A stretch of DNA of 5,568 nt from JBGLNL01 sp964548045 (lineage in GTDB: Bacteria > Chloroflexota > Dehalococcoidia > SZUA-161 > SpSt-899). The notes under the pieces were generated by a model. That model was given only the letters and a program-made list of their open reading frames with translations, was not told the origin of the DNA and did not search any database. Position 1 is the stretch's first letter, and the number at the start of each line of letters is the position of its first letter. The stretch covers positions 1 through 5,568 of the forward strand of contig CAZJQZ010000151.1 of the NCBI GenBank assembly GCA_964548045.1. The letters are read 5' to 3'. Both the position numbers and the translations under genes were made by a program. This document shows, piece after piece, positions 1 to 5,568 of the stretch.

Positions 1-2637
1 CTTCTGGAAGCAAATCGTAAGATTAAAGATATCTTCGGTTATGCGCCAGAGGAATTAATCGGGAAAGGTTTCACCTATTTAGACCTTGTGAGTCCGGAGT
101 CAGTTGAAGAAATTAAGCGCACTCTTGCTGAAACGGTGAACGGAGGTGCTCCTCAATCTATTCAGATAGAAATATACCACCGGGATGGCTCCACAATAGT
201 AGCCGAAACAAGCCCCAGTTTAATGAAAATGTCCGATGGAACTGAAGGTATTCTGGTTATTATCAGAGATATAACTGCCAAGAAAAGAGCAGAGGAAGCT
301 CTCCAGAAAAGCGAAAATATGTATAGATTGCTGGCTGACAATGTGTCAGATGTTATCTGGACCATGGATATGCATTTGCAGTATACATACTTTAGCCCCT
401 CTGTCACTGAAATGCTGGGTTATTCAGTTGAAGAGGCAATGGCAAAAACTCTGGAAGAGACTTTAACACCGGATTCATTTGAACAAGTTACCGAGATTCT
501 GGCAGAAGAACTTGCCTTTGAAAGTCAGGGGGGTAAGGATATGGCCAGGTCCCGAACAGTAGAGGTGGAGGTTTATCGTAAGGATCGATCAATTACATGG
601 GTTGAGATTATGGGGCAACTCCTGCGGGATTCAGATGGACAGCCAGTCGGAATCATTGGTGTCACACGCGATATTTCCGAGCGAAAGAGGGCAGAGCAGG
701 CTCTTAAGGAAAGTGAAGCGAGATTCCGGATTCTCATCGAAAATGCAAGCGATATCATTTATACACATGACTTGGAAGGGAATTTCACTTCAGCAAACCC
801 GATAACGACACGTATCTATGGATATACTGCGGAAGAAATACTTCACCTTAACATTGCCCGGATTGTCGATCCCGATCATCTGCTATTAGCGCAGCAAATG
901 ATTCGTACAAAACTTGAGGGCACAACTGAACCCGGGCAATATGAACTCCTTACTCATCATAAAAACGGGACACCAATCTGGGTGGAAGTAAGTACCCGTC
1001 TTCTCATGCGAAATGATCAGCCTATCGGTGTGCAGGGTATTGCCCGTGATATAACCGAGCGCAAACAGGCAGAACATGCACTGAGAGAATCCGAGGAAAA
1101 ATACAAAACTCTGGTTGAGAACATCAACGACGCTGTCTTCTCCGTGGATGTCGAAGGTTATTTTACTTATGCCAGTCCTGCCATAGAACGTATCTGGGGT
1201 TATAATGTGGAGGAGGTTCTGGGCCGGTATTTCGCTGATTTTGTAGTATCTGATGATTTGCCTGGCCTGGCAGCCAGTTTTGAACGAACCCTTAATGGCC
1301 AGCTTGAGACATACGAATTCCGAATGCGCGATAGAGACGGCATGATACATTATGTTTCAACTTCAAGTCGTCTGCTGATCGATCAAGATCAACTGATAGG
1401 ATTGACAGGCGTTGTAACCGATATTACTGCTCGAAAACAGGCAGAAGCAGAGCTTCTTCAGCTCAACAAAGACTTAGTTGCCCTGAATACTATTGCCCAG
1501 ACAGTGACCCAGTCACTCGATCTGGATGAAATGCTGAATAACACTATTGACAAGATATTGGAATTACTGGATGTTAAGCGTTGCTTTATCTCTCTTATTG
1601 AAGCCAACAATCACATGATCCTCAGAGCCCATCGTGGAATACCTGCCAAACACTTGGGCATAATTAGAAAATGGAATCTGGATGATGGCACGCTGGGGCA
1701 GGCGGTCAAGTCAGGAGAACCCAGATTTGTGGAATCGCTTACTGATATTGCAAATCTGTTGCGTGAAGATGTTGCGCAGGCAATAAATGAGAGTGTTTCA
1801 GGTTCAGCCATGTATGTGCCACTCAGGATAAAAGGGAAGCCACTGGGCGTTCTGACTGTCATAACCGAAGAGGAACGCATATTCACTGCGGAAGAACAGG
1901 AACTCCTGATTACTATCGGGCATCAGATCAGCACGGTGGTTGAGAACGCATTACTCTACGAAGAGTTACGGCACGAAGGTGAAATCCATCGTGAAGGTTT
2001 GAGACAGGCGATTATGGCTCAGGAAGAAGAACGGAGAAGGATTGCCCGCGAGTTACACGACCAGACCAGTCAGGTTCTCACTGGAGCCTCAGCGATGATA
2101 GAAGCGTCCGTGGCTGGATTGCCCTGGGGTTTTGACGGGGTTAAAGGCAATCTCAAACAGGCACGTGCTTCCCTTACATCCATGCTTGTGGATGTGCGTA
2201 ATATCATTTACGAGCTTCGGCCCACCATGCTGGATGATCTGGGACTGGTAGCGGCTGCGAGGTGGCAGGCTGAAGAGTTCCTCGGAAGAGCGGGGGTGGA
2301 AGCACATTTCGAAATCAGGGGAAGGAGCAAAAAGTTGCCCGCTCAGATGGAGACGGCCATTTTCAGGATAATTCAGGAGGCAACTACTAACATAGTTAAA
2401 CATGCTCAGGCAAAAAGTGCTAGAATAAAAATCGAGTTTGGTCCTAAATTCATTACCATCGAAATTGAAGATGATGGGAATGGATTTGATTTACAGAAAA
2501 CGTTGTCTTCTAAGAAAGTCAGACGAGGACTGGGTTTCGTGAGCATGAAGGAAAGAGCGGAGATTCTGGGAGGGACATTCGTGGTGGATTCACAACTCGG
2601 TGGCGGTACCCGGATTACTGTTGGAGTTCCAATCTAG
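1..2637 (+). CDS. Multi-PAS/GAF sensor histidine kinase, NarL-type (HisKA_3), 5' partial
   Basis: Cytoplasmic-type sensor kinase that should autophosphorylate on His and pass the phosphate to the response regulator encoded 14 nt downstream. The frame is open to the window edge, so the true start lies upstream; 878 residues are visible. Domains by window residue: partial PAS 1-~93, PAS ~105-226, PAS ~241-352, PAS ~368-476, GAF ~494-650, HisKA_3 ~673-740, HATPase ~785-877. Each PAS ends in the usual PAC linker (DIT/S-x-RKxAExAL). The phosphoacceptor is His686 (codon 2056-2058) in RELHDQTSQ. This keeps the H-D-x-x-x-Q pattern known from NarX-type kinases, so phosphatase activity is also likely. 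The ATPase domain has N-box Asn797, DDGNGFD (824-830), RGLGF (842-846) and GGGT. No membrane segment is seen in the visible part. The PAS and GAF ligands cannot be read from sequence. The family call is firm; the signal is unknown. Confidence 0.95.
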   Translation, partial: LLEANRKIKDIFGYAPEELIGKGFTYLDLVSPESVEEIKRTLAETVNGGAPQSIQIEIYHRDGSTIVAETSPSLMKMSDGTEGILVIIRDITAKKRAEEALQKSENMYRLLADNVSDVIWTMDMHLQYTYFSPSVTEMLGYSVEEAMAKTLEETLTPDSFEQVTEILAEELAFESQGGKDMARSRTVEVEVYRKDRSITWVEIMGQLLRDSDGQPVGIIGVTRDISERKRAEQALKESEARFRILIENASDIIYTHDLEGNFTSANPITTRIYGYTAEEILHLNIARIVDPDHLLLAQQMIRTKLEGTTEPGQYELLTHHKNGTPIWVEVSTRLLMRNDQPIGVQGIARDITERKQAEHALRESEEKYKTLVENINDAVFSVDVEGYFTYASPAIERIWGYNVEEVLGRYFADFVVSDDLPGLAASFERTLNGQLETYEFRMRDRDGMIHYVSTSSRLLIDQDQLIGLTGVVTDITARKQAEAELLQLNKDLVALNTIAQTVTQSLDLDEMLNNTIDKILELLDVKRCFISLIEANNHMILRAHRGIPAKHLGIIRKWNLDDGTLGQAVKSGEPRFVESLTDIANLLREDVAQAINESVSGSAMYVPLRIKGKPLGVLTVITEEERIFTAEEQELLITIGHQISTVVENALLYEELRHEGEIHREGLRQAIMAQEEERRRIARELHDQTSQVLTGASAMIEASVAGLPWGFDGVKGNLKQARASLTSMLVDVRNIIYELRPTMLDDLGLVAAARWQAEEFLGRAGVEAHFEIRGRSKKLPAQMETAIFRIIQEATTNIVKHAQAKSARIKIEFGPKFITIEIEDDGNGFDLQKTLSSKKVRRGLGFVSMKERAEILGGTFVVDSQLGGGTRITVGVPI

Positions 2638-2651
2638 CGACGGGTTGAATA

Positions 2652-3305
2652 ATGCCAATAATAAAAGTGCTGGTTGTAGACGATCATTCCATTGTTCGTG
2701 AGGGAATTCGTGCTTTACTATCAATGGTCACCGATATTGAAGTAGTGGGTGAAGCCACGAATGGAAGAGAGGCTGTCGAAGAAACCTCGCGCCTCTCTCC
2801 CGATGTAGTGGTCATGGATATTGCCATGCCCCAGATGGATGGGCTGGAAGCGACCCGGCGCATTCACAAGCAGAACCCGGATGTGAAGGTGGTTATTCTG
2901 ACCCAGCATGATAATCAGGAATATATCCTCTCCAGCATCAAGGTCGGGGCTGCCGGCTGTATTCCCAAACATGCTCTGGCTACAGACCTGATTGCAGCAG
3001 TGCACACGGTATACAAGGGCGATTCTTTCTTATATCCTTCAATGGCTACTATGGTAGTCGAAAATCTCAGGCATCCTGGCACAGATGAAGACGATAGGTA
3101 CGAAAGCCTTACTGACAGAGAAAGGGAAATCCTCAAATTAATAGCTGAAGATTATACCAATGAGGATATAGCCAGAATTCTGATCATTAGCGCCAAGACA
3201 GTGCGTAACCATCGAGCCAGTATCATGGAAAAGCTGCATGTGCAGGGCCACAGCGGGCTGGTTAAATATGCCATTCGCAAAGGCCTGACAAGCCTGGAAA
3301 TGTGA
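2652..3305 (+). CDS. NarL/FixJ-family response regulator (receiver + LuxR-type HTH)
   Basis: DNA-binding response regulator of 217 aa, the normal length for the family. The receiver domain (~4-120) has the acidic pair Asp10/Asp11, phosphoacceptor Asp56 in VVMDIAMP, switch Thr84 and conserved Lys106. The usual GYLLK stretch reads GCIPK here. A short linker (~130-149) precedes the LuxR-type helix-turn-helix (~150-212), with SLTDREREILKLIAE, the recognition-helix region SAKTVRNHRASIMEKL and the closing KYAIRKGL. It follows the kinase stop by 14 nt and is almost certainly its partner, co-transcribed. No strong Shine-Dalgarno precedes the ATG (only a weak GACGGG), so translation may depend on coupling to the kinase gene. 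Target genes are unknown; the operon starting at 3550 is the nearest candidate. Confidence 0.96.
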   Translation: MPIIKVLVVDDHSIVREGIRALLSMVTDIEVVGEATNGREAVEETSRLSPDVVVMDIAMPQMDGLEATRRIHKQNPDVKVVILTQHDNQEYILSSIKVGAAGCIPKHALATDLIAAVHTVYKGDSFLYPSMATMVVENLRHPGTDEDDRYESLTDREREILKLIAEDYTNEDIARILIISAKTVRNHRASIMEKLHVQGHSGLVKYAIRKGLTSLEM

Positions 3306-3412
3306 TTACATCTCGGATAATTCATCATCCAGGAATAGAACCCCCGGGCTTCTTCTCTCAAGGCTTTATGGTAAATCATCTCAAAAAATAAATGGGCCTC
3401 TTAACCCTTCGA

Positions 3413-3437
3413 AATGGGCATACGCCCATTGTATGCC
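3413..3437 (+). promoter_or_regulatory. Two mutually exclusive hairpins in the leader between regulator and GYD operon
   Basis: Two perfect 7-bp stems share bases. AATGGGC (3413-3419) pairs with GCCCATT (3424-3430) around a 4-nt loop. Alternatively GGCATAC (3417-3423) pairs with GTATGCC (3431-3437), using the first stem's right arm as its loop. A second AATGGGC copy at 3391-3397 could also pair with 3424-3430. Neither hairpin is followed by a T-run, so neither is a standard intrinsic terminator for the regulator gene. They could be an RNA switch, a processing signal, or a DNA palindrome (ATGGGC-ATAC-GCCCAT) bound by a dimeric regulator. The pairing is visible in the sequence; the function is inferred. 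Confidence 0.4.
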
Positions 3438-3449
3438 ATAGAATGCAGG

Positions 3450-3463
3450 AGTACATTAGTACT
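3450..3463. promoter_or_regulatory. 14-bp dyad, possible operator upstream of the GYD operon
   Basis: AGTAC-ATTA-GTACT is a perfect 5-bp inverted repeat with a 4-nt spacer, 87 nt before the GYD gene start. Its size and symmetry suit a dimeric DNA-binding protein such as the adjacent NarL-type regulator, but it does not match the NarL heptamer consensus. A short dyad like this can arise by chance. Confidence 0.25.
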
Positions 3464-3536
3464 ATAGGATGAGGTATAGGGATGTGTGGAAACCGGCATC
3501 TGGTTACTCGCGAAAATGTGGGGGGGGAACCTGAAA

Positions 3537-3542
3537 GAGGGG
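3537..3542 (+). promoter_or_regulatory. Shine-Dalgarno for the GYD-domain gene
   Basis: GAGGGG lies 7 nt before the ATG at 3550. It is a strong, well-placed ribosome binding site and fixes this start. Confidence 0.75.
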
Positions 3543-3549
3543 TAAGCAG

Positions 3550-3828
3550 ATGTCGGTTTATGTGATGTTCGCCAGTTTTGAGCAATCGAAGAAAAGGGCA
3601 GCAGGTGAAAAGGGTGGTCGTGTGACGGGGATAAACAGAATGCTGGAGGAAGTTGGGGCCCGGGTTCTTATGCAATATGAGCAAATGGCTGCTTATGATC
3701 TGGTGAATGTGATTGAAGTCGCAGATGAGCGGACAATGGTTGAGGTCGAAAAAGCATTGAATGTTCACGATAGCATGAAAAGCACAAGGCTGATGGGTCC
3801 ATATCCGGCAATTTCATGTCAGGATTAG
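3550..3828 (+). CDS. GYD-domain-like small protein
   Basis: A soluble 92-aa protein whose pattern resembles the GYD domain family (Pfam GYD), small ferredoxin-like-fold proteins of unknown biochemical role. Visible features are an N-terminal beta strand (VYVMFASF, 3-10), a helix rich in Lys, Gly and Glu leading to INRMLEEVGARV (28-39), and the signature region AAYDLVNVIEVAD (47-59), with AYD in place of the eponymous GYD. A further helix (~61-71) and a closing region RLMGPYPAI follow. No signal peptide or membrane segment is present. The start is fixed by a good Shine-Dalgarno. It is the first gene of a likely operon with the genes at 3895 and 4195. Family assignment is moderately sure; no reaction can be assigned. 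Confidence 0.8.
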   Translation: MSVYVMFASFEQSKKRAAGEKGGRVTGINRMLEEVGARVLMQYEQMAAYDLVNVIEVADERTMVEVEKALNVHDSMKSTRLMGPYPAISCQD

Positions 3829-3852
3829 TTATTGAAAGATGCTATACACGCA

Positions 3853-3870
3853 CCCGATTCATTTATCGGG
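3853..3870 (+). repeat. Intra-operon hairpin between the GYD and ABM-like genes
   Basis: CCCGAT (3853-3858) pairs perfectly with ATCGGG (3865-3870) around a 6-nt loop, in the 66-nt gap before the next ATG. No T-run follows, so it is more likely an RNA stability or processing element than a terminator. Its presence supports reading this gap as non-coding. Confidence 0.45.
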
Positions 3871-3894
3871 AAACCTGATTTAAAGGGGAGAACG

Positions 3895-4155
3895 ATGTTT
3901 GTAACAGTAGAGGTGCAACATATCATCAGAGAGGGAAAAGAAAGGGAAGCCCTTCAGGTAATCAAGGAATTGTACAGCAAAGGGTTGGATTATCCTGTCA
4001 GTATTCCCTCATGCCAGGGCATGGTAACCGATGAGACTATCTCACCGGGACTGGGCATTGGCGATGGCTACCGAGATCATTTGGGAAAGGTTTTTGCACA
4101 GGTGAGGCGCGTAGCTGATCCACAAGCCAGTGTCAAGGTTCGCCTGACGACCTAG
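3895..4155 (+). CDS. Small hypothetical protein, possibly ABM-like dimeric alpha-beta barrel
   Basis: An 86-aa soluble protein. The ATG at 3895 is chosen because AGGGGAG (3884-3890) sits just upstream. A TTG further up (3832) would extend the frame by 21 residues but has no ribosome binding site and would run through a hairpin. The N-terminal strand-helix pattern (MFVTVEVQHIIREGKEREALQVIKEL) resembles antibiotic-biosynthesis-monooxygenase-type (ABM) chains, where a strand is followed by a K/R-E-G-K-E turn and a helix. The second half (DETISPGLGIGDGYRDHLGKVFAQVRR, then VKVRL) does not clearly continue that fold. Such folds often occur in small-molecule-binding or cofactorless oxygenase proteins, but no catalytic residue is recognised here. 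It lies between the GYD and CBS genes in the same direction, so co-transcription is likely. The fold is an inference and the function unknown. Confidence 0.7.
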   Translation: MFVTVEVQHIIREGKEREALQVIKELYSKGLDYPVSIPSCQGMVTDETISPGLGIGDGYRDHLGKVFAQVRRVADPQASVKVRLTT

Positions 4156-4182
4156 CAGAGTATCGAAGTGGAAGGTTAGCAG

Positions 4183-4189
4183 GGAGGTG
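4183..4189 (+). promoter_or_regulatory. Shine-Dalgarno for the CBS-domain gene
   Basis: GGAGGTG lies 5 nt before the ATG at 4195. It is the strongest ribosome binding site in the window and suggests this gene may be translated more than its operon partners. Confidence 0.8.
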
Positions 4190-4194
4190 TAGAA

Positions 4195-4632
4195 ATGGCG
4201 AAAGTCGAAGATATCATGACAAATGATTTGGCGTCGGTAAACCCATCAACCCCCATCGTGGAAGTAGCCCAGAAGATGAGGGACAATGGATTGAGCACAA
4301 TTCCAGTTTGTGAAAACGGCAAACTGCGTGGGCTGATTACTGAAAAAAGCATAGTAGCAAAAATCGTAGCTGCGGGGCATAATCCCAAACGGGAACGCGC
4401 CGAAACTTTGATGATCAATGGCGGCCCAAAGGTTTCATATGGGTGTGATGCCGTGGAAGCTGCTAAAATCATGGCGAATCACGGTGTTCGGTGTTTGCCT
4501 GTAGTGCAGAACGGTGGAAAGCTGGTAGGAATACTTACTCTGGATGATATTGTCAAGGAAAGCATGGTGCTGGCTACGATGGTTTTGGCCACATCAAATG
4601 GAACTGGCTCCTCAAAATCAAGCAAAAAATAA
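4195..4632 (+). CDS. Tandem CBS-domain protein
   Basis: A stand-alone two-CBS-domain (Bateman module) protein of 145 aa. CBS1 is ~4-57 (VEDIMTNDLASVNPSTPIVEVAQKM, then STIPVCENGKLRGLITEKSIV). CBS2 is ~69-124 (AETLMINGGPKVSYGCDAVEAAKIM, then RCLPVVQNGGKLVGILTLDDIV). The family usually binds adenine nucleotides (AMP, ATP, SAM) between the two domains and acts as an energy or ligand sensor on a partner; no effector domain is fused here. After CBS2 there is a short duplicated MVLAT-MVLAT segment (124-133) and a Ser/Lys-rich flexible tail. It is the third gene of the operon, 39 nt after the ABM-like gene. The stop codon's last base is the first base of the terminator stem. The family call is firm; the ligand and partner are unknown. 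Confidence 0.93.
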   Translation: MAKVEDIMTNDLASVNPSTPIVEVAQKMRDNGLSTIPVCENGKLRGLITEKSIVAKIVAAGHNPKRERAETLMINGGPKVSYGCDAVEAAKIMANHGVRCLPVVQNGGKLVGILTLDDIVKESMVLATMVLATSNGTGSSKSSKK

Positions 4633-4658
4633 CCGCCACCAAAAACTCTGGTGGCGGT
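4632..4658. terminator. Shared intrinsic terminator between convergent genes
   Basis: A perfect 9-bp GC-rich stem, ACCGCCACC (4632-4640) with GGTGGCGGT (4650-4658), around a 9-nt loop. Read on the minus strand, the stem is followed by TATTTTTT, a good U-tract. Read on the plus strand it is followed only by CTTA. It is therefore a strong terminator for the minus-strand Fe-S gene and a weaker one for the plus-strand operon. The minus-strand U-tract lies inside the last two lysine codons (AAA AAA) and stop of the CBS gene. Confidence 0.85.
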
Positions 4659-4714
4659 CTTAACCCCTCTGATTCCCCTTTATTGATTACTGCATTTAGA
4701 ACTATCTGCATTGT

Positions 4715-4730
4715 CACCGACAGCAGTTGC
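4715..4730. repeat. 16-bp direct repeat, intergenic copy
   Basis: An exact 16-base match to 5045-5060, inside the Fe-S gene's cysteine-cluster codons. The two copies are 330 bp apart, a multiple of three, so they fall in the same frame. This copy lies beyond the Fe-S stop codon. It may be a duplication remnant or chance. Confidence 0.6.
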
Positions 4731-4788
4731 TGTTCCTGAATGATGCCAGTGTTGGAGCCGATTCCTCACTGCGGGTCACGGCTGATAA

Positions 4789-5568
4789 CTAGGTCTCCAC
4801 CAATTTCATGGTTATCGCTCCAACATCGCAGGTTATGGCGCAAAGGCCGCAGCCAAAGCACTCGCTCTCATCGATAGTCGAGATGGAAGAATTACTCATT
4901 GATATAGCTCCGAAAAAGCACCGATCCACACAGTCCTCGCAGCCGATACAGAGATCCTCATCCACCTCTGCACGAAAACGGCTCTTCTGTAATATCTGTT
5001 CAATAGTGCCAATCTTGATACCGATAGCGAAGATATCGCAGCAGCACCGACAGCAGTTGCATATTGCGGTCAGCCGACCCGATTCGCTGGCAGGCCATGT
5101 GTGAACCAGTCCTGCTTTTCCCGAATCAGCGGCAATAGCGATGGCCTCTTCCGCAGAAATGCGCCGGCCGGCGCCCCGGCTGACGGCATATTCCGCTCCG
5201 CGATTAAATTGCAGGCAAACATCAACAGGAAGATCACACGCTTTTATTGATCTGCGGCAAGTACAGGGAACCACAGCGATCGAGTCTGCGTTCCTGATCA
5301 GATAGTCAAGGTCCTCTTCGGGCAGAAGATTGCCAAGATGACCGCTTCGCTTAATGGCTTCCAAGTCTGGAAGTACCTTAATAGATTGTACATACGAGTC
5401 TCCAAGTCCACCGGCCATTGTTGCAGCCCACTCATTATCGCGAAAATCCTTCCACAAGCTGAGGAGTTCATCGTCAACCCATTTCTCATCGCTGGAAAGG
5501 TTGGCATCGTGCAGCTGGGTCATATCATGGGGGAGACAATACACCCCTTTGCTGGTGCGGATAACCAG
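4789..5568 (-). CDS. Cysteine-rich Fe-S protein with C-terminal 2[4Fe-4S] ferredoxin domain, 5' partial
   Basis: Probable electron-transfer or redox protein. The frame is open to the right edge, so the true start is outside the window; 259 residues are visible. Numbering below counts from the GTG codon at 5544. The N-terminal part (~1-90) is alpha-helical and has no metal motif. The middle domain has CTC (94-96), Cys103 and Cys110, then a dense run C-x-C-C-x-C-C-C (162-169). The C-terminal ferredoxin domain has two CxxCxxCxxxC motifs, at 199-209 and 229-239, each typical for one [4Fe-4S] cluster; the proline usually following the last Cys is Phe in one and Asp in the other. No signal peptide or membrane segment is seen. 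Proteins of this architecture (CTCR motif, CCxCC run, ferredoxin tail) occur in anaerobic bacteria and archaea, with no settled function that I know of. The gene is convergent with the CBS operon and ends in the shared terminator. Confidence 0.9.
   Translation of the reverse strand: MVIRTSKGVYCLPHDMTQLHDANLSSDEKWVDDELLSLWKDFRDNEWAATMAGGLGDSYVQSIKVLPDLEAIKRSGHLGNLLPEEDLDYLIRNADSIAVVPCTCRRSIKACDLPVDVCLQFNRGAEYAVSRGAGRRISAEEAIAIAADSGKAGLVHTWPASESGRLTAICNCCRCCCDIFAIGIKIGTIEQILQKSRFRAEVDEDLCIGCEDCVDRCFFGAISMSNSSISTIDESECFGCGLCAITCDVGAITMKLVET
5045..5060. repeat. 16-bp direct repeat, copy within the Fe-S gene
   Basis: Exact partner of 4715-4730. On the minus strand it covers most of the codons for Cys-Asn-Cys-Cys-Arg at the start of the dense cysteine run. 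Confidence 0.6.

Noticed and set aside
88..90. GTG as start of the sensor kinase
   Set aside because: The frame is open upstream to position 1 and encodes recognisable PAS sequence (for example IFGYAPEELIGK), so this is an internal valine codon.
886..1350. 154-aa minus-strand open frame inside the kinase gene
   Set aside because: It is antisense to well-defined PAS domains and has no recognisable protein pattern.
3429..3457. TTGTAT - 17 nt - TACATT as a sigma-70-type promoter for the GYD operon
   Set aside because: The match to consensus is poor at both boxes (3 of 6 and 4 of 6). A promoter somewhere in 3306-3549 is likely, but I cannot place it.
3376..3768. 130-aa minus-strand open frame across the leader and GYD gene
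   Set aside because: Low-complexity translation with no family resemblance. It lies antisense to a gene with a convincing start and ribosome site.
3832..3894. TTG start giving a 107-aa form of the ABM-like protein
   Set aside because: It has no ribosome binding site and its extra codons run through a perfect hairpin. The ATG at 3895 has a good Shine-Dalgarno.
4756..4783. AGCCG/CGGCT inverted repeat just after the Fe-S stop as a terminator
   Set aside because: Only 5 bp with an 18-nt loop and no T-run. The hairpin at 4632-4658 is far better.
4789..4791. TAG read through as pyrrolysine, extending the Fe-S protein by 25 residues
   Set aside because: Four of the six genes in this window end in TAG, which argues against TAG being used as a sense codon.
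5542..5544. GTG as start of the minus-strand Fe-S gene
   Set aside because: The frame continues without a stop to the right edge of the window, so the gene is simply cut off there.

Overview
The window is ordinary-looking bacterial chromosome of roughly balanced base composition, and every large open frame has a recognisable family. The gene content (soluble multi-PAS/GAF HisKA_3 kinase with a NarL-type regulator, small GYD and ABM-like proteins, a stand-alone CBS pair, and a cysteine-rich ferredoxin-type protein) is what I would expect from an anaerobe. Chloroflexota (Dehalococcoidia-like) or an anaerobic Desulfobacterota lineage are my best guesses. This is inference from protein style only, and no marker gene is present.

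Layout. (1) Positions 1-3305, plus strand: a two-component pair. A very large sensor kinase, 5' truncated by the window edge, carries four PAS modules (the first partial), one GAF domain, a HisKA_3 dimerisation/phosphoacceptor domain and a HATPase. It is followed after 14 nt by its probable partner, a 217-aa NarL/FixJ-type response regulator. (2) Positions 3306-3549: a 244-nt gap with two mutually exclusive 7-bp hairpins, a 14-bp dyad, a run of eight G and a strong Shine-Dalgarno. (3) Positions 3550-4632, plus strand: a probable three-gene operon of small soluble proteins, namely a GYD-domain protein, an 86-aa protein resembling a dimeric alpha-beta barrel (ABM-like) chain, and a two-CBS-domain protein. 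It closes at a hairpin that starts in the last base of the CBS stop codon. (4) Positions 4633-4788: a convergent intergenic region. (5) Positions 4789-5568, minus strand: a 5'-truncated iron-sulfur protein with ten cysteines in an unusual middle domain and a C-terminal 2[4Fe-4S] ferredoxin domain.

Working together. The kinase probably integrates several cytoplasmic cues (redox, small ligands) and phosphorylates the regulator at Asp56. The regulator could act on the dyads in front of the GYD-ABM-CBS operon, but only adjacency supports that link. The Fe-S gene is transcribed toward this operon. The shared terminator has its U-tract on the Fe-S side, inside the last two lysine codons of the CBS gene. 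I see no mobile element, CRISPR array, tRNA or rRNA. I do not see a clear new biological system; the least-explained parts are the Fe-S protein, the small-protein operon and its leader.
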